The translations under genes were made by a program, and so were the position numbers. From CBDCVN01 sp965223585 (GTDB lineage: Bacteria > Deinococcota > Deinococci > Deinococcales > Trueperaceae), in assembly GCA_965223585.1 (NCBI GenBank), contig CBDCWW010000004.1, positions 124,001-188,000 of the forward strand: a DNA stretch of 64,000 nucleotides. The letters run 5' to 3'. This document shows, one piece after another, positions 16,623-26,121 of this stretch. The notes below the pieces were generated by a model. The model did not search any database and was not told the DNA's origin. It worked only from the letters and a program-made list of their open reading frames with translations. Position 1 is the first letter of the stretch. Each line of letters opens with the position of its first letter.

Positions 16623-18293
16623 TTACTCGTCATTGGACGGCGGTAACGTATTGATAACATCAGCTGGAATTGTGATCTCAACAGGGAATTTGTATACTCT
16701 CTTTACTGTCCCCCATTTGCGAAATGTTTCGCCAGACCACATATTAGGGTCAAGTCCAAAAACAAAACCAAAGCCATGTCCAAATTCAGCTGCATCGCTG
16801 CTCCAGTTCTGCGGACCTGTCCAAACAGCACGGTATGTGAGTTCGTAATTGATTCTTATCTTGAACTCTGGAAGAGCTGGACTAAGCGTTTCGGTCCAAT
16901 TGTTCGGGAGTGATTTGGTGTAAACAGTATTGGTTGCAATTTGGAATGAGCCTCGGGATAGCGGTGGTGGGGTGTGCACACTATTGCCTTCTATGGGAAT
17001 CTGTTCTGCAACTTTACGCACTATTCTCCAAGGATCATTCCGATAAGTTTGTATGCTTGCATCATTTTCATAATAGTTACCCATCTCCCACAAAAAAATG
17101 GGTGCTGAGTTGCTAGTAGTTTGTTCAAATTCAATATCAAACACAGAAGTGCCTTGGGACGACGAGTAAGATAGACTGCCACCTAAAGAACCGCTTGGCT
17201 GTTTTCCACTGAATCCTACCCCTAGATCTAGACCGATGCTGGTGCTTTGGGTATAACTGCCCGTATTGTTCTGACTTAGAGGTGAAATGTCAGGATGACC
17301 CCAGTTATTCGCTGCGCCACCGTAGCTCACCTTCGCACTTTCTAGAAATGGACCTACAAAGTGATCGGTTTTGCTATAAGACTCGTTTTGGAAAGTGGTC
17401 AGATCTCTTAGAAGAAGTTTCAGTTGACCATCACGTACTTGCATGAAACTATTTTCGTAATTGAATAATACCTTGATTTGTTTTTCAAATCCTTGATCTG
17501 CTTGAATTCCTTGATCTTCAAGGATCAATCGGTTGTTTTCTAAACCTGGAATTGTACCGTTTGACAATAAGGTGACCGTTGTACCAAACTTTTCTGATTC
17601 TTCTGTTCCCACTTTCCTTAACCTAACTGCAATAGGACCAATTGTGCTAGCAGCGTCGTTGTAGGTGTGTGTTATCGTGACTTCACGATTATTCATATTT
17701 GTTGATTGCTCAGTCAACCAAGTGAAAGCTGTTACGGTAGTGTACTGTTCAGGAAATAAAGAGACGGGCCCATCAGAATCCTGATCTGATTGATTTGAAA
17801 CAAGAATGAAACGTGTAAAGTCATCATTGGGTTGATAACGAGTAGACACAAGCTTATCATTGCTGCCGTCCTCATGCCAATAGAGTCCATCTGCTTGAAC
17901 TTTAATACGAAAACTACCGTCTGTTTGTGATTCTAATATAAAACGTGTAAAACCATCATCAGGTTGATAACGAGTTGATAAGAGTTTGTCATTACTACCA
18001 TCTTCATGCAAATGATTTCCTGTAGCCTTAACTGTTATTTTATAACTGCCATCAGTCTGCTTTTCGAAGATAAAGAGAGTAAAGTCATCATCAGGTTGGT
18101 AGCGGGTAGATAGTAATTTATCGTTATTCCCATCTACATGTAAGTACTGACCAGTAGCTTTAACCTGAATTTGGTACTCTCCACTATAATCTTGTGCTAG
18201 ACTAAGTTGGCTAAAACCAACTACTAATATTGTAAGAACTAAGGCCTTTAAAACTCTTGTAAAAACTTCTTTATTTATATTGATATTTTTCAT
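16623..18293 (-). CDS. secreted protein: beta-trefoil repeats plus pore-former-like C-terminus
   Basis: This 556-residue protein has a signal peptide (LKALVLTILVVGFSQLSLAQ, cleavage near 33). Three near-identical repeats of about 42 residues follow (core DKLLSTRYQPDD.FT.FI), forming a fascin/ricin-like beta-trefoil, usually a binding module. Residues 200-550 are beta-rich; a Gly/Ser-alternating stretch (SIGLDLGVGFSGKQPSGSLG, then GSLSYSSSQGTSVFDIEF) resembles the amphipathic hairpin of beta-barrel pore-forming toxins. That toxin reading is an inference. Its promoter region and leader closely match those of the lectin gene at 27952. Confidence 0.65.
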   Translation of the reverse strand: MKNININKEVFTRVLKALVLTILVVGFSQLSLAQDYSGEYQIQVKATGQYLHVDGNNDKLLSTRYQPDDDFTLFIFEKQTDGSYKITVKATGNHLHEDGSNDKLLSTRYQPDDGFTRFILESQTDGSFRIKVQADGLYWHEDGSNDKLVSTRYQPNDDFTRFILVSNQSDQDSDGPVSLFPEQYTTVTAFTWLTEQSTNMNNREVTITHTYNDAASTIGPIAVRLRKVGTEESEKFGTTVTLLSNGTIPGLENNRLILEDQGIQADQGFEKQIKVLFNYENSFMQVRDGQLKLLLRDLTTFQNESYSKTDHFVGPFLESAKVSYGGAANNWGHPDISPLSQNNTGSYTQSTSIGLDLGVGFSGKQPSGSLGGSLSYSSSQGTSVFDIEFEQTTSNSAPIFLWEMGNYYENDASIQTYRNDPWRIVRKVAEQIPIEGNSVHTPPPLSRGSFQIATNTVYTKSLPNNWTETLSPALPEFKIRINYELTYRAVWTGPQNWSSDAAEFGHGFGFVFGLDPNMWSGETFRKWGTVKRVYKFPVEITIPADVINTLPPSNDE

Positions 18294-18385
18294 GGAATCA
18301 TCTTTCTTTGTTAATCGATTTCTCTTTAATTTAGTCTACAGAAGTTGATTTATGGTAGTTTTCCCATAGCTCCTTGTGACAAAAT

Positions 18386-18428
18386 AAGTATGTCTTTAAT
18401 CTTGGTAACGCCAAAGTAACAGTTAACC
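18386..18428 (-). promoter_or_regulatory. shared upstream element, copy 1
   Basis: On the minus strand GTTACT and GTTACC occur as direct repeats 11 bp apart, followed by AAAGACATACT, 93 bp before the start of the 556-aa secreted protein. The same arrangement occurs 97 bp before the lectin gene. Both leaders also share a TAAATTAAA.AGAAA segment close to the start codon. Confidence 0.6.
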
Positions 18429-18633
18429 TTAACTTATATTCAGCTTGAGAAGTAACAACCAAACGTGGTGCATCGTGGAACTTGAAGGTTATATTCCCCT
18501 CTAAGAGGGACAAGAAAGGTACGTAGACTTGAGGGTAGCCATCTTAGCCAAGATCTGAAAGGTGAAGGTGACAACAGCATGATGGAAAAGCAAGGATTAC
18601 AGAAATTGTATATGTAAGAGCCATGCAAACCCT

Positions 18634-19000
18634 GTGTGAAATGGTTAAGCTTAGACTAGTTGAATGTCATTTATCAGTGACCTGGTTGAGTCTATTGTCA
18701 ACACAATTAAGGGCAATATCCATTAGAACCAGCGATTATTGCACGTTTGATCGAGGGTTGTACCGATCTAAGGAACATTGTTTAATAGAAAACAAGCAAG
18801 ATAAAGAATGACGAGCCTAAATCACACTATCACGTATAACCTTACAGGAAACACGGGATCACCTAAGGGCCGAGAGGCCTATGGTGACGGAGTTTCCATA
18901 GTAGTCTGAGGTAGGGAAAACGAAGGTAAGAAAAATTCCTCTGAAGGAGTAGGAATAAGGAAACCTGTTAATTTTGCCCTGTCACCAATACGTTGAGTAG
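18634..19000 (+). mobile_element. 5' fragment of a different group II intron
   Basis: It starts near GTGTGAAATGG and contains the block GGTGACGGAGTTTCCATAG followed by TAGTCTGAGG, a hallmark of bacterial intron domain I-III RNA also seen in other forms at 690 and, inverted, at 58660. There is no RT gene or domain V downstream. The 128-aa gene begins about 40 bp later. Confidence 0.6.
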
Positions 19001-19039
19001 TGACAAGACAAATTAAGAAAGAGGTTTACAGGATGAATA

Positions 19040-19426
19040 ATGGTTACTATTGAACGAACAAATTATGCTTTTGCAGAGATAAATGCTTCTCCAGAAGAAT
19101 GGGAAGGCGTAAAGGCTATGATTAAGCATGCTGTTGATGTTTATGATAAAACAGATCTAGATTACCTTATTCAAGGTGATGCTGAAACAAGAAACATGCG
19201 CCTGCGACAGCTGAGCGAAAAACTTGTAATGTTTGATGAGGCTCCAGTCAGTTTGCATAAGGAGGATTTGCAGATTCTTTTGATTGTCGTTTTTGAATCT
19301 GATCGAACAATCAATCCACACCTTGATGACAAGCAAAGCGAGGTGATTCGTAGTGCATTTGCGCAATATAATATCCAGACGATTTTTGATGACTCTTTAA
19401 CAGATGACTCAAAACTAGCTCTATGA
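19040..19426 (+). CDS. hypothetical protein, 128 aa
   Basis: This soluble acidic, mostly helical protein starts MVTIERTNYAFAEINASPEE and contains WEGVKAMIKHAVDVYDKTDL and a hydrophobic LQILLIVVFESDRTINPHLD. An ACAGGATG just upstream may serve as ribosome site. It follows the intron fragment and may have been acquired with it. No family is recognised. Confidence 0.55.
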   Translation: MVTIERTNYAFAEINASPEEWEGVKAMIKHAVDVYDKTDLDYLIQGDAETRNMRLRQLSEKLVMFDEAPVSLHKEDLQILLIVVFESDRTINPHLDDKQSEVIRSAFAQYNIQTIFDDSLTDDSKLAL

Positions 19427-19988
19427 AAAAAGAGGCTTTTGCAGTTATGGTCAGAAGGGGAATCGCTTCCTCGAAATTTATAGGGTACTGTGCACATTGG
19501 CATGAAAATGGACTCTAAGGATTTTTCTCTTTCACAAACAGTCATTTTTTGAGCCACATACGTACACTGAAAACGCTTGATATTTTGATATAAATTTACC
19601 AACTAAAAAGCAGTGACAGTGGTTTTTAGTAAAACATACTTGAAGGTTTAGTTTAAAATCGTAGGTTTTGGAGCAAATGCTCCCGCTGGTCCTGTTTATA
19701 ATCGGAAGATATTCGATAGACGCTCGCTTACACAACATAGAATTTAGAAGAATGTGAAGTTGTTTTGGTGTGAAGCTCTTGTTAGATATGAATTTTTAAG
19801 TGATGATTGGTATAAGGCACTAGAAGGAAAAGGCTAGACCAAAAAGGTAAGTGAGACATTCAATGCTTTGGTGATTTAATGAACAATGTTTGGTGAGTTT
19901 AACAAACAAAAGTGCGGTATGATTTTTATACAATGTTGTGTAGAAAACCAAAAACCCCAAAGTTGTTACAGGGAAGTATAGTGAAAGT
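19427..19988. other. intergenic upstream of the Roco gene
   Basis: No supported gene. The region presumably holds the promoter of the Roco gene; I could not pick a convincing -35/-10 pair. Confidence 0.4.
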
Positions 19989-22940
19989 ATGACCCCTAAA
20001 AAAGGTGTTGTCCCTCTAAAAATCGATTTTAAATTATCACAAGATCCTCTACATAAAATTAATCAGGCAAAGGATAAAGAACTTACTGAGCTGGATTTGT
20101 CTTATTTTGAGAGTTCTAGTTTTGGGAATAGTCCTTTATGTGAAGTGCCTGCTGAAGTATTTACACTCTCTAAATTGCAATCGCTAAGCCTTAGGGGTAA
20201 CAAGCTCGAGAACCTCCCTCGAGAAATAGGTCAACTCTCCAATCTAAAAACGCTAGACCTTAGCAATAATTTTTTATATGGTTATGGCAAGCTTAAACAC
20301 CTCCCTCCAGAAATAGGTCAACTCTCTAAACTGCAATCGTTAAACCTCAGGGGTAATCAGCTAGAGCACCTCCCCCCAGAAATAGGCCAACTTTCTAACT
20401 TAAAAGAGCTAGATCTTGGGGATAATCAGCTAAAGCACCTACCCTCAGAAATAGGCCAGCTTTCTAACTTGAAAGAGCTAAATCTTGGTGGTAATCAGCT
20501 AGAGCACCTACCCCCAGAAATATTCCAGCTTTCTAATTTGAAAGAGCTAAACCTTAGTCGTAATAAGTTAGAGCACCTACCTCAAGAAATAGGTCAACTC
20601 ACCAATTTGCAAAAACTAATCTTTGCAGGTAGGTGGGGCAAAGGGCTAGAGCAGTTCCCCTCAGAAATATTACAGCTTTCTAACTTGCAATCACTAACAC
20701 TGAATGAACATGAGCTAAAGTACCTCCCCCCAGAAATAGGTCAGCTCTCTAACCTGCAAGACCTACACCTTTGGGGTAACAAGTTAGAATACATCCCCTC
20801 AGAAATAGGTCAACTCTCTAATTTGCAAAAGCTAGAGCTTGGTATTAACCGTCTTGAGCAACTCCCTCCAGAAATAGGCCAACTTTCTAACCTGCAAGAA
20901 TTAATCCTTCATAACAATAAGCTCGAGCACCTACCTCCAGAAATAGGCCAACTCTCTAATCTGAAAACGCTAAGACTTGATAGCGGTAATCTTGGACAAG
21001 GGCTTGGCAATAAGCTCGAGCACCTACCTCTAGAAATAACTCAACTTTCTAAGTTAGAAACCCTAAGCCTCGAAGGCAACCCCATAAAAGACATTCCACC
21101 TGAAATCATAGGAATGAGTAAAGCAGCACCTGTTTTTGATTACTTAAAGCGCCTTCACCACAATACTCAACCTCTTAATGAAACCAAGATAATAATAGTA
21201 GGTGAAGCTACTACAGGCAAAACCTCTCTAATAAAACGCTTAAAGCACAACATTTTTGACAAAGGTGAAACCTCTACAGAAGGTATCTTTATAGAATCTT
21301 GGCAACTCGAAGTCAACGGCAGCAACATAAAAGCTAATATTTGGGACTTTGGTGGTCAAGAACTAAAGCACGCTACCCACCAATTCTTTTTCACCAAACG
21401 CACTCTCTACGTGTTAGTACTTAATGTCAGACAAAGCGAAGTACAAAACCGCACTCTCTATTGGCTAAAACTAATTACCAGCTTCGCCCCTAATTCTCCT
21501 ATTTTACTAGTGCTAAACAAAATCGAAGAAAGCCCCTTATTGCACTTAGATGAAAACCAATTAGTTAAAGAGTATCACATCCAAGGCTTCTACCACACCT
21601 CTTGTGCTACTGGTGAAGGTATCGCTGAACTTGAAGCTGCTATTAAAGAAGTTGTTGCCAATATGCCCCACGTTTTCGATAAAGTCCCTACCTCTTGGTT
21701 ACAAGTAAAATCAGTTTTAGAGGCAAATCAAGATAACTTTCTCAGTTTTAGCGAGTATCAAACGATTTGTAAAACAAAAGGAATTACTAAAGATACAGAG
21801 CAGCGAACTTTAATTAGATTCTTGCACGACTTGGGAGTAGTACTAAACTTCAGTGATGACCTTCGCTTAAACGATACCACCATTCGCAACCCACAATGGG
21901 TTACCAAAGCTATCTATGCCATTATTTTCTCTAGGCTAGTTGCTAAGCAAAAAGGTGAGCTCAACATAGAGCAGTTGGAAACAGTCTTTACCGACAGCAA
22001 GGAAGCTAACCCCAAAGACTACCCTCCTAACAAATGGCTTGTCATCATTGACATAATGCGTAAGTTTGAGCTGTGCTTTTACCTTGAACAAGATAAAAAA
22101 GTGCTTATACCCGACTTGCTACCTAATAATGCCCCCAATAACCTAGATAGTTACCAAAAAGACGCTCTAGCTTTTCAATATCACTACGATATGCTGCCAA
22201 GTAACATAATTTCACGTTTAATGGTGCGACTTCATAAATTGATAGAAGGTGATTTGCGCTGGAATAGTGGTATGGTGCTTAGTAATCCCGAGCAGCAAAC
22301 CAAAGCCTTAGTTAGAACTAATAAACAAGCTGACAAACTCTTTATTTGGGTAGTAGGTAGTAAGCCAAGACGCCGTGAAATGCTTGGTCTTATCAATAAT
22401 CACCTAGACCATATCCACAGTAGTTTTGCTGGCATAAAAGTTACTCCAATGATTCCTTTGCCAAATCAACCTGATAAAGTCATCAGTTATAAAGTCTTAC
22501 TAAGATTAGAAAGTAAGGGGATTACACAAACTCATGATCACAATCTCGATGCTGATATTAATGTACCAGAGCTACTCAATGGCATTGCCAGTCAAGAAGA
22601 CCGTGAAGTACACATACATCAGCATTTTCATGGTGAAACTTACATCGACCAAAGAAATTCCAACATCACTATAGAACAATTAATATCTAAACCTCAATTT
22701 AGCCAAGAACTAATTGCATTACGTGATGTTATGCGTGAGCAAATACCCTACGGTCAAGGTACAGAAGAACAGCTTAAAGACTTACATAGTGTAGAAGAAG
22801 CTATTGAAGGGGCCAAAGAGAAAGATCCCAATAAGGTCAAGCAAGCATTTAAACAAATAGGTAAATGGGGATTCAATATAGCTACTGATATAGGTAAGTC
22901 TTTGCTAACAGAGTTTTTAAAGAAATCTGTAGGGCTTTAA
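19989..22940 (+). CDS. Roco protein (LRR-ROC-COR GTPase)
   Basis: This is a 983-residue multidomain protein. Residues about 30-375 hold some 14-16 leucine-rich repeats of 23 residues (LPPEIGQLSNLQ.L.L..N.L). The ROC GTPase follows, with P-loop GEATTGKTSL near 404, switch DFGGQE near 452 and the base motif LNKIEE near 510. A COR dimerisation region spans about 545-790. The C-terminus carries HIHQHFHGETYIDQRNSNI near 875 and a charged helical tail (GQGTEEQLKDLHSVEEAIEG). Bacterial Roco proteins are dimeric GTPases of mostly unknown role. No kinase domain is present. It appears intact and monocistronic. Confidence 0.93.
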   Translation: MTPKKGVVPLKIDFKLSQDPLHKINQAKDKELTELDLSYFESSSFGNSPLCEVPAEVFTLSKLQSLSLRGNKLENLPREIGQLSNLKTLDLSNNFLYGYGKLKHLPPEIGQLSKLQSLNLRGNQLEHLPPEIGQLSNLKELDLGDNQLKHLPSEIGQLSNLKELNLGGNQLEHLPPEIFQLSNLKELNLSRNKLEHLPQEIGQLTNLQKLIFAGRWGKGLEQFPSEILQLSNLQSLTLNEHELKYLPPEIGQLSNLQDLHLWGNKLEYIPSEIGQLSNLQKLELGINRLEQLPPEIGQLSNLQELILHNNKLEHLPPEIGQLSNLKTLRLDSGNLGQGLGNKLEHLPLEITQLSKLETLSLEGNPIKDIPPEIIGMSKAAPVFDYLKRLHHNTQPLNETKIIIVGEATTGKTSLIKRLKHNIFDKGETSTEGIFIESWQLEVNGSNIKANIWDFGGQELKHATHQFFFTKRTLYVLVLNVRQSEVQNRTLYWLKLITSFAPNSPILLVLNKIEESPLLHLDENQLVKEYHIQGFYHTSCATGEGIAELEAAIKEVVANMPHVFDKVPTSWLQVKSVLEANQDNFLSFSEYQTICKTKGITKDTEQRTLIRFLHDLGVVLNFSDDLRLNDTTIRNPQWVTKAIYAIIFSRLVAKQKGELNIEQLETVFTDSKEANPKDYPPNKWLVIIDIMRKFELCFYLEQDKKVLIPDLLPNNAPNNLDSYQKDALAFQYHYDMLPSNIISRLMVRLHKLIEGDLRWNSGMVLSNPEQQTKALVRTNKQADKLFIWVVGSKPRRREMLGLINNHLDHIHSSFAGIKVTPMIPLPNQPDKVISYKVLLRLESKGITQTHDHNLDADINVPELLNGIASQEDREVHIHQHFHGETYIDQRNSNITIEQLISKPQFSQELIALRDVMREQIPYGQGTEEQLKDLHSVEEAIEGAKEKDPNKVKQAFKQIGKWGFNIATDIGKSLLTEFLKKSVGL

Positions 22941-22967
22941 AATGTCTGAACTTTGCTTTGATTCATG

Positions 22968-22996
22968 TCGGTAGCAGCGAGATTACTGTGGGATTA
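22968..22996 (+). repeat. group II intron target-like element, copy 2 (unoccupied)
   Basis: GTCGGTAGCAGCGAGATTAC then GTGGGATTATACAG lies about 30 bp after the Roco stop. It matches the sequence directly upstream of the intron fragments at 16138 and 42990, but no intron follows here. Confidence 0.55.
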
Positions 22997-23188
22997 TACA
23001 GTAGGAGCTAGATACACTTTTCTAATAGGCTTTAATCAAACTGTAATTTGGTATAATCTGATTTTTCACAAGTCTTCTACTGCAAATTCTCCGTTACAAA
23101 CAGGCTTTTCATAACTACATTTAGGTGTTTCACAAGAGAAATGATCATTTTCTATTAGATTAACTTGGACACCTAAAATCTTGAGTGA
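22997..23188. other. intergenic, nothing further seen
   Basis: About 190 bp between convergent genes, AT-rich, with no recognised feature. Confidence 0.4.
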
Positions 23189-23720
23189 TCACTTTTTATC
23201 AGAATCAGTTTTATTGGTTTTTATTTGCTCAAGATAAACTTTTAGCTCTTCAAGAGGTAATCTTTGTACTATTTCCTCAGTAGACAAACCCTTTAATCGC
23301 TCTTCAAGAGGTAATCTTTGTGCTATTTCCTCAGCAGGTAACCCCTGTAAACGCTCATCAATCGTTAGTTCAGATAAATGCTCGAGCGCAACATCATGTA
23401 TAAAGTTTTCCATCGTATATGGCATATCTATTCCTTCCTGCTTATATTGGGCAAAAAGCTGTTTGAGTATTGTACTTGTATACTCAGAGCGAATTTGGTA
23501 GTGCTGTGAACCATAAGCTATTCTATCTTTCTCAGCACTAAATGCATTCCATAAAGCATTATGCTCCTTTTGAGCAACTTGATTCAAGACAATTATTGTA
23601 ATGTTGCAAGAACCCCAAAGAATTTGATATAAACCTTCTGGTTGAGGATTAAGTCCAAATTCATTATGTAATTTCTGAGGAAAGCGTGTACTAATATTAT
23701 AAAGTTTAAAAGCTCTTGTG
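23189..23720 (-). pseudogene. C-terminal remnant of a conserved hypothetical protein with LPLEERL repeats
   Basis: The minus frame is open from about 23720 through KLYNISTRFPQKLHNEFGLN and LYQILWGSCNITIIVLNQVAQ into a helical region and ends with repeated LxGLxxEEIxQRLPLEE units. This matches the C-terminal half of a hypothetical family common in cyanobacteria and relatives, often found near Rpn-type genes. The N-terminal part is missing, so I treat it as truncated. A TTG at 23587 could still start a short product. Confidence 0.55.
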
Positions 23721-23941
23721 GTGGTAAGGATTCACCTTACTTTAAGTAATTGCTTACTGTAATTGATAAAGTAAGCCTATGAGTTAATTTAACTTCCAAG
23801 AAGTTAACGACTCATGCATTGATTTGTAGGTAACCAGATTGTACTTGACCAAATTATCAAAGCCGTCCTATTAGGTCAGGATGTAAAACGGCTATGGTTA
23901 TTGCAGGCATACATTTTTCCTTATACGAGCAAACATCTTAT
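23721..23941. other. intergenic
   Basis: No gene seen. AGCCGTCC/ACGGCT pairing near 23861-23895 could form a weak hairpin after the Rpn gene. Confidence 0.3.
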
Positions 23942-24793
23942 TCAAAGCTTCTTAATTTCTTCAACGCTTAATCCTGTTGCAGTAGCAATTAAATCTATCG
24001 GTGTGCCTGCTTTTTTAAAATTCTTGGCTATTTCATAAGAACGTTCTTTACGTCCTTCTTCACGTCCTTCTTCACGCCCTTCTTCCTTAGCAGTACCCAA
24101 AGTGCCGTAATAATCTCTATACTTCTTAAGATCACTTTCATATTTGTCTCTATCTTCTGGACGCATCCTAGCTATTTCTGCTGCTTTAAAAAGCTGCTCA
24201 AATATCCTTTCTTGTAATTTCATAGGTCTATCTTCTAGTATTGCTAAATGCCCGAATACATATAGCCACTTGTCAAATCTTGTTTCTAATTCCTCTTGGG
24301 TTTTGGTAAATTTTGGTAACTCAATGTAGATGTGAGTAAGCTTGTCATAGAAAAGCCGACCTTTTTCATCTATTAAACGCACTTTATGTAGTAAGTCATT
24401 GCCAAGCTCGAGATCAGTAATATGAAAATCAAGAATAGCTACAATATAAACAGGTCTTAATTCGTAATTCCAATCACCACGCTTAGCCTGTTCTCTAATG
24501 GGAAAAGTAGAGTAAAAAACACTTCTATCAAGAAAGAAGGTTTGGCGGGCACGCTGGATTTCTACAATAAATTTATTACCTTCCTCACTTTCACAGAATA
24601 GATCAAAAATAGCTTTGCGATCATCAGGGGAAGAGCTGACCTGTTCATTCTTAGTGTAGGTAAGATTCTTGATTTGATGATGCTGGGGCAAGAGCTGATT
24701 GAGAAAATCAATAAGCAAAACCTTATTAGGTTCAGTGCCAAAGAGTTTCTTGAAACCAAAGTCAGTAAGTGGATGTAAATAACGTTCTTCCAT
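23942..24793 (-). CDS. Rpn-family PD-(D/E)XK nuclease/putative transposase
   Basis: This 283-residue protein begins MEERYLHPLTDFGFKKLFGT, the hallmark start of this family. The nuclease core shows RKAIFDLFCESEEGNKFIVEIQRA, giving the D...ExQ catalytic arrangement. The C-terminus has an EEGREEGREEGRKE repeat and a small helix-turn-helix-like tail (TPIDLIATATGLSVEEIKKL). Rpn proteins stimulate RecA-independent recombination through DNA cleavage. It is the only intact member here; three decayed relatives lie within 6.5 kb. Confidence 0.88.
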   Translation of the reverse strand: MEERYLHPLTDFGFKKLFGTEPNKVLLIDFLNQLLPQHHQIKNLTYTKNEQVSSSPDDRKAIFDLFCESEEGNKFIVEIQRARQTFFLDRSVFYSTFPIREQAKRGDWNYELRPVYIVAILDFHITDLELGNDLLHKVRLIDEKGRLFYDKLTHIYIELPKFTKTQEELETRFDKWLYVFGHLAILEDRPMKLQERIFEQLFKAAEIARMRPEDRDKYESDLKKYRDYYGTLGTAKEEGREEGREEGRKERSYEIAKNFKKAGTPIDLIATATGLSVEEIKKL

Positions 24794-24850
24794 AATCTCT
24801 CCTATAAGTAATTATGCTGTATTTAGCATAACTTGGATAATAATTCTAGG

Positions 24851-24885
24851 AGTTGCTCGAGCACCAAGAATGAACTCGAGCAACT
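24851..24885. repeat. 11-bp inverted repeat built on CTCGAG
   Basis: AGTTGCTCGAG is exactly inverted after a 13-bp loop, about 60 bp upstream of the Rpn start codon. There is no T-run on either side. It may be a regulatory hairpin, and it belongs to the local excess of CTCGAG. Confidence 0.55.
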
Positions 24886-25068
24886 AATATTCCCAAGCAA
24901 TAAAACCTTTTTCCTAAACTGAGATTACCCTCTCAAATCTTATCTTAACTACTGCATGGTCTTAATCATGCTTTTTATTCTTTTCGCACTCAACAAAGAT
25001 TTTAGAGCTTATGCTAATGGTTAAACAACGCTGACAAAACCTTACCTTAGTATCTTACTGATAAGTAT
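24886..25068. other. intergenic
   Basis: No recognised feature between the inverted repeat and the stop of the exonuclease VII-like gene. Confidence 0.3.
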
Positions 25069-26121
25069 TTACCTTAATAACCACATTACTAAAGAAGCAA
25101 CTAGTATTCCAAAAGCAAATGCTACGAATGCATTCTTCCAACTTAAACTATTCTTAATTTTCTCTTTCAAATCTTTATTTTCAATGTTCATACGTTCATT
25201 ATTTCTAGTTAGTCTTTCAAGCTGAAATTCCTTTTGATCTAACTTGCTTTTATACAGACTTTCGATTTGCTTTAACATAGCTGTTTTATTGCTTAGTTGT
25301 TCTTCTTCAACTTCTTCAACCAAGTTTTTTAGGTAAGTTCCTAATGCTGTAGGTGTGGTTAAAACTTGGTCTGCTATTTGCTCGAGCAAAGGTGTATCTT
25401 GAGCATGTCCTAACGCAACAATAAAAGGAACTTTAAGTTTTAAAGCTGCTTCAAGTACGTCAGGTTCATCAAATACTTCTAGCCCACTTCCACCACCACG
25501 TACTACTGCAATTACATCTCCATTAACATTTTGCAAAGCGGATGCAAGTTGTATAGGGTCAGTAAGGCTTAAGCGTTTAAAAATAAGTTCGTAGTAACTT
25601 GCAGCCTCACCAACAGCAACTAGTACATCTGCATCAACAATGCCCTGTATACTTATAATTAAAACCAGTCGTGGTTTTTGATCAGCATAGAGCCTATTTC
25701 TTAAAACTTGACTTACATTTTTATAACCCATGTTGCCTTTTTCCCTGATAAGTTTTGCAATTTTAATATCTGTTTCTGTAAAGCGTGGTTCTAACTCTTC
25801 TTCTATATCTGCAAGGACAAACTGAAGCTCAATTTGTCCTTTGGTGGTAGCTTTTTTATGTAGGCTACCTTTTAAAATGTAAGGATAGTTGTTTCTTAGT
25901 TCTATTCTGAGCTTTGATGGTACTTGTAAGGTAATACTAGCTTGGCTAGTTTCTTCAAGTAGTTCATCATAAGCATAGCCATTGCTATATATTTTGTTGC
26001 CCTTACGCTTATAAACACCGCTAATAAGTAACACACGAGATTCCTCAGCAGTTTTTAGAGTAGAAGCAAAAACATTTACTAAAGTAGATGGGGTATGTAT
26101 CTTTGTAGTTGTTTCCGACAT
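25069..26121 (-). CDS. exonuclease VII large subunit-like protein with C-terminal membrane anchor
   Basis: Residues about 25-115 look like an OB-fold (RVLLISGVYKRKG...YILKGSLHKKATTKGQIELQF). Residues 125-270 match the XseA catalytic domain, including VIAVVRGGGSGLEVFDEP and PFIVALGHAQDTPLLEQIAD with TPTALGTYL. A long coiled coil follows (about 275-320). Unlike canonical XseA, it ends in a transmembrane helix (AFVAFAFGILVASLVMWLL) with one final arginine. At 350 residues it is shorter than housekeeping XseA, and no xseB is nearby. It probably tethers a single-strand DNA nuclease activity to the membrane; this is inferred. Confidence 0.75.
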   Translation of the reverse strand: MSETTTKIHTPSTLVNVFASTLKTAEESRVLLISGVYKRKGNKIYSNGYAYDELLEETSQASITLQVPSKLRIELRNNYPYILKGSLHKKATTKGQIELQFVLADIEEELEPRFTETDIKIAKLIREKGNMGYKNVSQVLRNRLYADQKPRLVLIISIQGIVDADVLVAVGEAASYYELIFKRLSLTDPIQLASALQNVNGDVIAVVRGGGSGLEVFDEPDVLEAALKLKVPFIVALGHAQDTPLLEQIADQVLTTPTALGTYLKNLVEEVEEEQLSNKTAMLKQIESLYKSKLDQKEFQLERLTRNNERMNIENKDLKEKIKNSLSWKNAFVAFAFGILVASLVMWLLR

